Shown: positions 7,887 to 15,800 of the stretch, piece after piece | How positions within the stretch are numbered: the first letter of the stretch is position 1 | Layout: each line of letters opens with the position of its first letter | Virus record (IMG/VR): IMGVR_UViG_3300030329_004647 | Location: 168,029 to 232,028 of that record | DNA from: a virus | Strand: one strand, 5' to 3' | Length of the DNA stretch: 64,000 bases | Notes under the pieces: model-generated | What the model was told of the DNA's origin: nothing | Database searches by the model: none | Seen by the model: only the letters and a program-made list of their open reading frames with translations | Translations under genes and position numbers: made by a program

Positions 7887-8010
7887 TAAATAATTTAAGA
7901 CGGTTGCAAATTAGTGAAAGTTTTTTCCCGCAACCAAAAGATGGAAACTAATTACGGATTTTGAATTATTTAAGAGTTGCGAAGAACCCTGACGACGGTC
8001 AGGGTTTTTT
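7887..8010 (+). ncRNA. Candidate structured RNA with nested pseudoknot, ending in a terminator
   Basis: A closing helix of about 14 pairs joins 7887-7900 to 7959-7972, with two G-U pairs. Inside it, stem GGTTGC (7902-7907) pairs with GCAACC (7930-7935), and the loop segment AATTAGT (7909-7915) pairs perfectly with ACTAATT (7947-7953), forming an H-type pseudoknot. A second copy of GTTGC at 7976-7980 could compete for GCAAC at 7930-7934. The element is followed by the terminator hairpin at 7985-8006. It may be a structured 3' UTR of the barrel gene or a separate small RNA. No known RNA family is recognised. Confidence 0.5.
7985..8010 (+). terminator. Strong intrinsic terminator
   Basis: A 9-bp perfect stem, AACCCTGAC (7985-7993) with GTCAGGGTT (7998-8006), has a GACG loop, and its T-run extends through 8010. 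It ends rightward transcription from the barrel gene and RNA region. The T-run touches the stop codon of the convergent dismutase gene. Confidence 0.9.
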
Positions 8011-8662
8011 ATTGCTTAGACTTTAAAGTATCACTAACATTATTCCAGTTAACAACTTTCCAGAAATTTTTTATATATTTTTTTCTATCGGACATGTAAT
8101 TAAGGTAATAAGCGTGTTCCCACACATCTAAACCTAGTAGAGGTTCCCCTAATCCTTCCATTAAAGGATTATCTTGATTGGGTGTTGTAACTATTTTAAG
8201 TCGTCCATTTTTTAACACCAACCAACACCAACCAGAACCAAATACTTTACCTGACTCTTCGTCAAACTGTCTTTTAAAATTATCAAGACTACCAAAATCT
8301 TTATTTATTTTTTGTCTTAGTTCTTTAGACAAGTCTGTTTTGTTGGGGGTGATATAATCTTTAAAAAATAAACTATGATTATAATACCCACCAGCATTAT
8401 TCCTAGTAAAAGTATCATAATTTTTAATACCTTTAATAATTTTTTCTATGTCTTTTGGTGGGTTTTTTCTTTTAGATAGAGCTTCATTTAGTTTTGTTGT
8501 ATACCCCTTATAATGTTTATTATAATGTTCCCACATTGTTTCATAACCCACGAAATCTTTAACAGAATTATAATCATATGGTAGACTAACCCTCTTAAAA
8601 AATGATTTTTTAGCTTCCGCTATAATATTTTCGTTTAATATTTTCTTAATTAAATTTCTCAT
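8009..8662 (-). CDS. sodA: Fe/Mn-type superoxide dismutase, Mn-like, with N-terminal extension
   Basis: 217 residues that match the Fe/Mn dismutase fold along nearly the whole length. Metal ligands are visible as H46 (WEHYNKHY), H96 (NHSLFF), D179 and H183 (DVWEHAYY). Y54, the GSGWCWLV segment and the closing FWKVVNW are also conserved. The second-sphere Gln sits in NQDNPL (Q163), as in Mn enzymes, while the Fe-type Gln site carries Gly (GGYYNH). The enzyme converts superoxide to peroxide and oxygen. Unlike cellular enzymes, the usual LPY start is preceded by about 25 residues (MRNLIKKILNENIIAEAKK) resembling the start of the 41303 protein. The start codon overlaps the upstream gene by 4 bases, implying translational coupling. 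Confidence 0.93.
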   Translation of the reverse strand: MRNLIKKILNENIIAEAKKSFFKRVSLPYDYNSVKDFVGYETMWEHYNKHYKGYTTKLNEALSKRKNPPKDIEKIIKGIKNYDTFTRNNAGGYYNHSLFFKDYITPNKTDLSKELRQKINKDFGSLDNFKRQFDEESGKVFGSGWCWLVLKNGRLKIVTTPNQDNPLMEGLGEPLLGLDVWEHAYYLNYMSDRKKYIKNFWKVVNWNNVSDTLKSKQ

Positions 8663-9114
8663 TGTTTACTAACTTTTTGCCAATAAGGTGACCTTAAAAG
8701 TACTGGGTACAGCTTTTTAGCTATCTCTTTGAATACTTTATTAATATTATCCATGTCGTCAACGTCTTTTTTATTGTCATGAACAAATCTAAGAGCCGCT
8801 CTAGTAAAAATATCTCTTATCTCTTGTGCATTATCCCATAAATATTTAACAGGACCCTCTTGGTCCTCAAAAAAAGAATCTGTATTATAATCGCCAGTTT
8901 CCTTTCCTCGATTTAAAATATCAGAAGAAAAATGATGCTCCAAATTAGACTTACCGTCTGTTAAAAATGGTGAAAGGTCGGTCATTAACATATTATAAGC
9001 ACCCCATAGTCTAAGCTGTTCAATATATCTAGAGACCTCAAAACGGTCTTTTGTTGGTAGTAGTTCTAAAGCATCGTAATTATCTATTAGGTAGTCTATA
9101 TCTGATTTTGACAT
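8659..9114 (-). CDS. Unknown helical protein coupled to superoxide dismutase
   Basis: 151 residues, mostly helical and charged, with no recognised family. It contains phrases such as WGAYNMLMTDLSPFL, YLWDNAQEIRDIF and LYPVLLRSPYWQKV. The stop overlaps the dismutase start by 4 bases (ATGA type), so the two are translated together. A TATTTAT element lies 22 bases upstream. Its function cannot be stated; co-expression with the dismutase is the only clue. Confidence 0.7.
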   Translation of the reverse strand: MSKSDIDYLIDNYDALELLPTKDRFEVSRYIEQLRLWGAYNMLMTDLSPFLTDGKSNLEHHFSSDILNRGKETGDYNTDSFFEDQEGPVKYLWDNAQEIRDIFTRAALRFVHDNKKDVDDMDNINKVFKEIAKKLYPVLLRSPYWQKVSKQ

Positions 9115-9136
9115 ATAAATTAAGTTTAGTTTTTAA

Positions 9137-9143
9137 ATAAATA
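9137..9143 (-). promoter_or_regulatory. TATTTAT element before the dismutase operon
   Basis: ATAAATA on plus, TATTTAT on minus, ending 22 bases before the ATG at 9114. It suggests that the dismutase pair is expressed with the virion genes. Confidence 0.35.
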
Positions 9144-9144
9144 T

Positions 9145-10878
9145 TTAGAGAGACTGCATTTCCTGTAGTATTTCCGCAAACATGTCTTCTTCTTCCATGT
9201 TATCTCCCATTACAGTGTCTATAATTCTTTTTTTCTGTTGTACTATATTATATATAATACGTTCTATTGTATTTTCAAAAATAGGATATATACATGACAC
9301 ATTTTTCTTTTGTCCTATTCTAAATGCTCTATCTTCCGCTTGAGACATTGTAGCTGGAACAAAAGACAGGTCATTAAATATTACAACCTCAGCCTCTGTA
9401 AGAGTAATACCAACCCCACCAGCAACTATATTTGAAACAAATACTTTTACATTTGAGTCATTTTGAAAATCGTCTACACTTTTTTGTCTATCTTCTTTTT
9501 TCATTTGACCATATAATGGAACAGCTACCTTTTTATATTTTGAAAGAATTTGCATTAGAGGTTCAGTAAAGTTTGTAAAAACAATCACCTTTTTATCTTG
9601 TTCTAAACACTGGTCAATAAGGTCATATGTGTTTTTGAGTTTTTCTAGAGCAATAAGTTGTCTAACCTTCATTAGTTTGGACAGCTGTATTGTTAAACTT
9701 TTATTTTTGTTATCGTTTGCCCAATCCAAATACTCACCAACCTCTCTTTGATATTCCGTAGAATTTAACTCCAAAAAAATTGGCGTTATAATTTTATCTG
9801 GTAAATCTAATATTTCTTCTTTTAGTCTTCTTAAAACTTTTTGTTTAGTTCGGTCCCGTAATTCTTCTAGGTTGGATGCTCCATGAGTTAACCAAATTTT
9901 TCTATTCCCTTTTCTAATCTGATACCCATCACAATATCTTTTAACATAATGAACCCAGTTTTTCGCTACTCTAGAGTCTACTAACTTAAGAATATTATAG
10001 TAATTCATTGGTCTAGAAGTCATAGGTGTACCAGTTAATAACCAAACCTTTTTAATTTTAGAACATAAATTATTCACCAACTTAGTACGTTGAGCTTTAG
10101 GATTAGAAATGTAATGAGCCTCATCTATTATAATTAAATCAAAATTTTCATCTAAAATAGTCGTAATACTCTTATCTATAGAGTGAAAGTTTTTTAATAT
10201 ATCATAATTTATTATTACGAATTTACCACTTTTCCACTTCTTACCCTCAACAATTCCAATTTCTTCTTTACTATAATTTTCTATTTCTCTTTTCCAGTTT
10301 AATTTAAGTGTAGCTGGACATATTACTAATATTTTAGTTGACTTACTCTCAATAGCGGCTATTGTCCCACTAGTAGTTTTACCAACACCCATATCATCAG
10401 CTAAAATAAATTTATCATTACCTAATAATTTTTCTATAGCAATTTTTTGGTGGTCATAAGGCATTCTATGTGAATAAGGAGAGTAGTCTACAGAAACCTT
10501 TCTTTCTGTGTTAACAATAATTTGTGCTTTAGGCACCCAGAAGTCGTTTAAAGGATGAGTATCTATTATCTTCCCCCAAACATGGTAAGCTTTATCACTT
10601 TCACTTAATATTTTTTCTACCCATATTTTTTCTGGTTTTTTTTGTAAAAAGTTTTGTGACATAAGTGTTTCACTTAAATAATCATCTATCTCAATCCACT
10701 TACGAGCTATTTTAGGTACATTTTCATAATTTTTAATAATATAGTCTGCTTGTTTACGAGTGGGCAAAAAGTTTTTAGATAACTTTAAATTGTTTTTTAA
10801 TTTCAATATATAGTTATTTGCCCCCTCATATTTACTTAAGAGACTTAAAGATTCTATTTCAGGAAGTAAGTTATCCAT
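9145..10878 (-). CDS. SNF2-family (superfamily 2) DNA helicase/translocase
   Basis: 577 residues from the ATG at 10878; an in-frame ATG at 10914 would place the start inside a good promoter. The ATPase core shows Walker A DDMGVGKTTS near residue 160, DEAH near 252 and the LLTGTPM motif after it. The C-terminal half has KVIVFTNFTEPL, FVSNIVAGGVGITLTEA and the SNF2 signature QAEDRAFRIGQ near 510. About 120 N-terminal residues are unassigned. Such phage enzymes remodel replication forks or recombination intermediates, a role filled in T4 by UvsW. It faces the tail module across a 54-base divergent promoter region. Confidence 0.9.
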   Translation of the reverse strand: MDNLLPEIESLSLLSKYEGANNYILKLKNNLKLSKNFLPTRKQADYIIKNYENVPKIARKWIEIDDYLSETLMSQNFLQKKPEKIWVEKILSESDKAYHVWGKIIDTHPLNDFWVPKAQIIVNTERKVSVDYSPYSHRMPYDHQKIAIEKLLGNDKFILADDMGVGKTTSGTIAAIESKSTKILVICPATLKLNWKREIENYSKEEIGIVEGKKWKSGKFVIINYDILKNFHSIDKSITTILDENFDLIIIDEAHYISNPKAQRTKLVNNLCSKIKKVWLLTGTPMTSRPMNYYNILKLVDSRVAKNWVHYVKRYCDGYQIRKGNRKIWLTHGASNLEELRDRTKQKVLRRLKEEILDLPDKIITPIFLELNSTEYQREVGEYLDWANDNKNKSLTIQLSKLMKVRQLIALEKLKNTYDLIDQCLEQDKKVIVFTNFTEPLMQILSKYKKVAVPLYGQMKKEDRQKSVDDFQNDSNVKVFVSNIVAGGVGITLTEAEVVIFNDLSFVPATMSQAEDRAFRIGQKKNVSCIYPIFENTIERIIYNIVQQKKRIIDTVMGDNMEEEDMFAEILQEMQSL

Positions 10879-10884
10879 TATATA

Positions 10885-10914
10885 CAAATATAATAAATTC
10901 TCTAATATAAACAA
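10885..10914 (-). promoter_or_regulatory. Bacteroidetes-type promoter for the SNF2 helicase
   Basis: On the minus strand, TTG (10914-10912), a 19-base spacer and TATATTTG (10892-10885) fit the TTG-N19-TAnnTTTG pattern exactly. The predicted transcript would begin near the ATG at 10878, giving a leaderless or nearly leaderless mRNA. This decides against the upstream ATG. Confidence 0.5.
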
Positions 10915-10919
10915 TTAAG

Positions 10920-10926
10920 TATTTAT
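10920..10926 (+). promoter_or_regulatory. TATTTAT element before the neck/tail module
   Basis: Exact TATTTAT ending 6 bases before the ATG at 10933. It lies only 5 bases beyond the -33 box of the opposite-strand helicase promoter. Confidence 0.35.
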
Positions 10927-10932
10927 CTATAT

Positions 10933-11451
10933 ATGGCAAAACAGAAAAAAATACCTATTACAAGGATATCTCGATTTTTTGGGTCGGAAGATTTTGACCT
11001 AGAACAACAAATGGGGATGGAATGGTTACATGGTGACATGCATTTCACATTAGTATTATTTAGGGTAGATAGAAGACAATCAGACGTAGATGATGTTTAT
11101 GGTGAATCAGGTCCAGAAGAAATTAGATATTTTGCTCCTGTAGAATTTAACGCTTACGTCAAAATAGATGAACCACAAAATAAAAGCTACGCCGATGGAC
11201 TTGTAAATCAGATGGAGCCAGGAAATCTTACCTTTGGTGTTTATACTAAACATTTAGATGAATTAGATATTGATATTTCTTATGGTGATTACATTGGTTA
11301 TCAAGAAACCGAAGATAGGATGAGATATTATAGTGTAACTAATGATGGAAGAGTAACATCCGATTTAAAACACACCATTGGTGGATACAAACCTTTTTAT
11401 AGGACAATAAAATGTGCTTACGTAACACCAAATCAATTTAAAGGAATATAA
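10933..11451 (+). CDS. Virion neck protein, possibly T4 gp14-like
   Basis: 172 residues. The C-terminal half shows a small beta domain, YGDYIGYQE, then RYYSVTNDG, GYKPFYRTIKC and VTPNQF, which recalls the part of neck protein gp14 where a 'GD.I.F' turn precedes a position-specific beta strand. The N-terminus (PITRISRFFGSEDFDLEQQ) is charged. It is the first gene of the tail module and its stop overlaps the next start by one base. The gp14 role (head completion and tail joining) is inferred from position and weak pattern; a generic connector protein is the alternative. Confidence 0.5.
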   Translation: MAKQKKIPITRISRFFGSEDFDLEQQMGMEWLHGDMHFTLVLFRVDRRQSDVDDVYGESGPEEIRYFAPVEFNAYVKIDEPQNKSYADGLVNQMEPGNLTFGVYTKHLDELDIDISYGDYIGYQETEDRMRYYSVTNDGRVTSDLKHTIGGYKPFYRTIKCAYVTPNQFKGI

Positions 11452-12539
11452 TGGCATTACCTAAAAAAGTTAAAAAGAATTTAGATATTACTTCTAGAAA
11501 GGTACAAGAAGAGTATCCGTTTGGTTATAACGGAATACAAGTTCCTGACAGAAGAAAAGAATTAGCAGGACTCATAACAGAAGACGGTACATTTTTACCT
11601 AAATCGGTATTACATGAAGACCTAGACGGGGGTATGTTAAGTTTTGTACAAGAACAACTAAAAGTAGCACTTAACGGAAAACAACTTCCTGTCATAGATA
11701 GAATTTTAACCATTCAACGATGGGGAGAATTTGCACAAACTTGGAGTTTTGCTAATGAAGATAAAAATGTAGAACTACCTTTTATTGTTGTAGTAAGAAA
11801 ACCAGATGTACAATACGGTAGTAATCCAGCTTTAAGATATACAATCCCAAATAGAAAACAGTTTCATTTTGCCAAAGTACCAACTTGGGATGGAACTAGA
11901 AAAGGTATGGACGTTTATACAATTCCACAACCCGTACCTATAGACATTACTTATGATGTTAAAATCGTATGTAATAGAATGAGAGAACTTAACATTTTTA
12001 ACAGAAAAGTAATGCAAACTTTTACTTCTAGACAAGCCTATACTTTTGTTAAAGGACACTATGTTCCAATAATACTTAATTCTGTAGGTGATGAAAGTGT
12101 TATAGATACTGACGATAGAAGGTACTATCAACAAAATTATAGTTTTATCTTATTAGGATTTTTAATTGACGAGGAGGAGTTTGAAGTAAAACCAGCAATT
12201 ACCAGAAACTTAATGTTATTTGATTTTGATGTTAAAAATAAAAGAAAAAATATACAGGTTATGGATGGGAAGGTTAACCCATACAAATATAGAAGAAAAT
12301 TAAATTATGAAATAGGGTCAACAACCCCAGAAGTAGGAACTATAACTTATCAGTATAGAGCTAATATAAAAACTGTAAGAACAAGAAACGTATCGTCAGT
12401 AACATTTAAAATTAATGGTGTGACGGACAACTCACCAGAAATAGAAATAAAGAAGTTGGATAAATTAGAAGTGATTATTGATATAGACGATAACTCTAAA
12501 ACATCTATGGTTGTATTAGAAGAAACTCTTTTACCTTAA
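11451..12539 (+). CDS. Tail completion/terminator-like protein (T4 gp15-like candidate)
   Basis: 362 residues. The central region reads VPIDITYDVKIVCNRMRELN, then QAYTFVKGHYVPIILN, then RRYYQQNYSFILLGFLIDEE, in the style of T4-like tail terminator and proximal sheath-stabilising proteins. The last 80 residues (TYQYRANIKTVRTRN onward) look like a separate immunoglobulin-like beta domain. It overlaps the upstream neck gene by one base and directly precedes the sheath gene except for a minus-strand small gene. Assignment to gp15 is by position and pattern and is not certain. Confidence 0.5.
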   Translation: MALPKKVKKNLDITSRKVQEEYPFGYNGIQVPDRRKELAGLITEDGTFLPKSVLHEDLDGGMLSFVQEQLKVALNGKQLPVIDRILTIQRWGEFAQTWSFANEDKNVELPFIVVVRKPDVQYGSNPALRYTIPNRKQFHFAKVPTWDGTRKGMDVYTIPQPVPIDITYDVKIVCNRMRELNIFNRKVMQTFTSRQAYTFVKGHYVPIILNSVGDESVIDTDDRRYYQQNYSFILLGFLIDEEEFEVKPAITRNLMLFDFDVKNKRKNIQVMDGKVNPYKYRRKLNYEIGSTTPEVGTITYQYRANIKTVRTRNVSSVTFKINGVTDNSPEIEIKKLDKLEVIIDIDDNSKTSMVVLEETLLP

Positions 12540-12700
12540 CCCTCTCCGTATATATCACTTTTTTGTTTACAATTTTTTTCTATTAACTTTTCTATATACC
12601 TGGATAGGAGTAAACCATGTTTTTTACAATACCTTTTAAGTATTCTATGGTATTCTTCTCGAATCTTTAAATTTTTTATTTTTTTGTTGTTTTCTTTCAT
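12536..12700 (-). CDS. Small ribbon-helix-helix-like protein
   Basis: 54 residues on the minus strand, ATG at 12698-12700 and TAA at 12536-12538. The sequence reads IKNLKIREEYHRILKRYC, then KKHGLLLSRYIEKLIEKN, matching the ribbon-helix-helix pattern of a short beta strand (KNLKI), a basic helix and a second helix. Such proteins dimerise and bind operators. Its stop overlaps the end of the gp15-like gene by 4 bases, tail to tail. It is the only regulator-like gene in the tail module and could repress its own or the sheath promoter in the gap at 12701-12827. The function is inferred. Confidence 0.6.
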   Translation of the reverse strand: MKENNKKIKNLKIREEYHRILKRYCKKHGLLLSRYIEKLIEKNCKQKSDIYGEG

Positions 12701-12780
12701 AGGTAGAAAAAAGGTAGAAAATATTCATACTTTACAATAAATAGTACGTTTTTAGCAATACCTTTTCGGTTGGGAAAAAG

Positions 12781-12787
12781 TATTTAT
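12781..12787 (+). promoter_or_regulatory. TATTTAT element before the sheath gene
   Basis: Exact TATTTAT ending 40 bases before the sheath ATG at 12828. It is followed by an A/T-rich leader. Confidence 0.35.
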
Positions 12788-12827
12788 CTAATGATAAAAT
12801 AAATTTATTTAGTAAAAAAAGACAAAT

Positions 12828-15800
12828 ATGGCTAACGGTAATAATAGAGTATTCGTATCTCCAGGGGTATACACCTCGGAAAAAGATTTAAGTTTTGTAG
12901 CACAGAGTGTTGGTGTTACAACATTAGGTTTGGTCGGAGAGACCAAAAAAGGGCCAGCTTTTGAACCAATCTTTGTAAGTAATTATAGTGACTTTACAAC
13001 TAGATTTGGTAGTACATCAGCTGACAAATTTGTTGATACACAAATTCCTAAACACGAATTAGCATTTATAGCAAAATCTTACTTATCACAATCAAATCAA
13101 TTGTTTGTGACAAGAGTATTAGGATTAAATGGTTATGATGCAGGACCATCTTGGTCAATAACAACAATCGGTGAAGTAGACCCACTATACGTTTCTGCTG
13201 CAACATCAGCTCAAACAACGAGTAACTGGAGTGACATTATTTACATTCCAATGACCTCAACTACCGCTACGCCAGACGGAATATATTTAACATATAACTC
13301 TGCGACAGGAAAGTTTAGTGACCCTATCACTGATATGACAACATTTGGGGGTGCCAATTTCCCAATTCAAAATTACCAACTAACAGGCCAAACATTTATT
13401 AATGGGTATGGAACTACTTTAGGTACTTTTATTGATGAAATAACCTCTTTTGTTAACACAGTAAATGGTGGGGACAATATGTCTTGGGATGGTTCAGGAC
13501 TAAGTCAATACTGGTATTATGGTGTATTAGGTACAGGAACAACTGTTGGTGGTGAAGGAGCAAATAGTTTTTGTGAACATTACGCTAACACGTGGATGAC
13601 AGGTAATACATCAGGATTATCCATTCAAGCAATAGACCATGAAAATAGATTAGCTGTTGACGCTTCAAACTTCTATGATGACCAAAATGATGGTTGGTAT
13701 GACACTTTATTCGAGTATGAATATGGTGAAGGTGCTAACTGTTACTGTACTTCTTATTCAGGTTCTTCATTTGATATGTTTGGTTATTCAGCTTTAACAG
13801 CTCAAACATATATAGATGAAGTTGACTTAAGTACTAGTGGAGCAAGTACATTCTTTGCTGGTGGACAATTTAATAATGACCCAACATCAGGAGGAACAAG
13901 TACAGAATGGTCAGGAGCTACAGGAGTAAATGGAACAGGTGGACAAGCTGTAATATCGTTTACGGCTACTAGTAGTGGTGGTCCAGAAACTTGGGCATAC
14001 AGAATTGGTTCAACATCAGCTAACGCAACAGGTGTAGTAGCTAATGTATGGAGTTCCCTATACCAAACACCAGTGGGAACATATGATAGTATAGGACCTG
14101 TAACGACACATCCTTATGTACCATCTGATTTTGACGAGGTATTATCAGGAGGAACAGCATCCACAACAACAGTATTAAAGAGTAATCCATATCCAGTACC
14201 ATTAACGCCATTCGATTTCGCGAAGAGTGGTACAACTTGTGATACTAGTATAGGAGCTTACTCAGCTGTTTCAGTAATTTATAGTGGATTTGCTAATATT
14301 GGTAGTTTAGTAGGTGGTAACTTAGGTGGAGCAGGAACTGGATTCGACCAAGGTAATCTATCTTCAGGTATTTCACATACCTTTGTTGGTTTCTCTGGAG
14401 CTGACGGACCAAACTCATATTCTGGGACACTTGCTGTTAATATGGTATTCTATAGTGCTGATTGTCAATCACAAAATCTGTTAACATTACAATTAAGTGG
14501 TTGTGCAGCTGAATATCAAAATGTAAGTGCAGACACTGAATATCACAACTTAGTAGTGGCAACAATGAGAGCTAGAGGACAAAGTTCACTTTCTACAGGA
14601 GGACCAGTCTATACAATTAGTGGTTCATCATCATCCTCAACAGGAGCTTACGGTGATGTAACATTTAATTGTTTAGGAGCTTACCAACCAATAGTTGATG
14701 ACCCATTCTTTAATTTTGGTATAAGTGCTAGAACGGATGGTGGAGCAACATATAACTTTGATGTGAGCATGAATACATCATCTAAAAATTACCTACCAAA
14801 AGTATTAGGTAGAAATGTATTTGATAAAAAAATGGAGGAAGTTCCTATTTTTGTTGAGGAAGTTTACCCTAATATCCTAAAATATGGATTTAATAGAAAT
14901 AGAATTAGAGGCCTAAACTGTTGTTTATTAAAATTACCAGCAGCAAGATGGAACAATACAGGTATGGATTCTATAGGTTGGTACATGCAACAATGGCAAA
15001 CACCAGAAACACCTTACGTAGTTTCAGAATTACGAGGTGAGGATGTATATAGACTATTTAAATTTGTTTCTATTTCAGACGGTACAGAAGCAAATAGAGA
15101 ATATAAAGTATCAATTATAAACATTTCATTTGAAAGATTAGAGTTTGATGTATTAGTTAGAGATTTCTATGATAGTGACGCTAGTCCTGTTGTTTATGAA
15201 AAATTCACAAGATGTAGTTTAGACCCATCATTACCTTCTTTTATAGGAAGAAAAATAGGTACTTCAGATGGTCAATACGAATTAAGGTCTAAATACACAA
15301 TGTTATATTTAACTGAAGAGGTTTTAGATGGAACACTTAAAGACGCTGTTCCAGCAGGTTTTGATTACTACGATTTTAGAAATTATGAAAACGGTGCTGG
15401 TAAAACGTGTAGAGCTATTCCACCGATGTTAAAATATAAAACAAAATACTTTACGGCTGGAGAAGTAGTTTATGACCCACCTTATGATAACGCTGACGGA
15501 AGTGCTAACTCTTATATATCACCAGGTGACAATGTGAGAAAAACATATTTAGGTATTTCTGACACAGTAGGTGCAGCTATAGATTTTGATTTCTTCGAGT
15601 ATAAAGGTAAGAAAACACCAGTATCGGTTTGTACAGATGTTAATGGTGTAAGTTGGGGAACAATCAGAAAAGGTTTCCATATGGATTCAGGAGCTACAAT
15701 AATTGTTGCGGGTTCTGGAACGTATATAACACAATCGGGTACAACTCTTAGTGGTGACTCTATCTTTGAGGTGGGAGCAGCAGACTTTAGAGGTGAACCA

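Noticed and set aside
10879-10914. Upstream ATG (10914) as the start of the SNF2 helicase
   Set aside because: It would lie in the -33 box of a perfect promoter match, and the added residues (MFILENLLYLYI) look unlike a helicase N-terminus.
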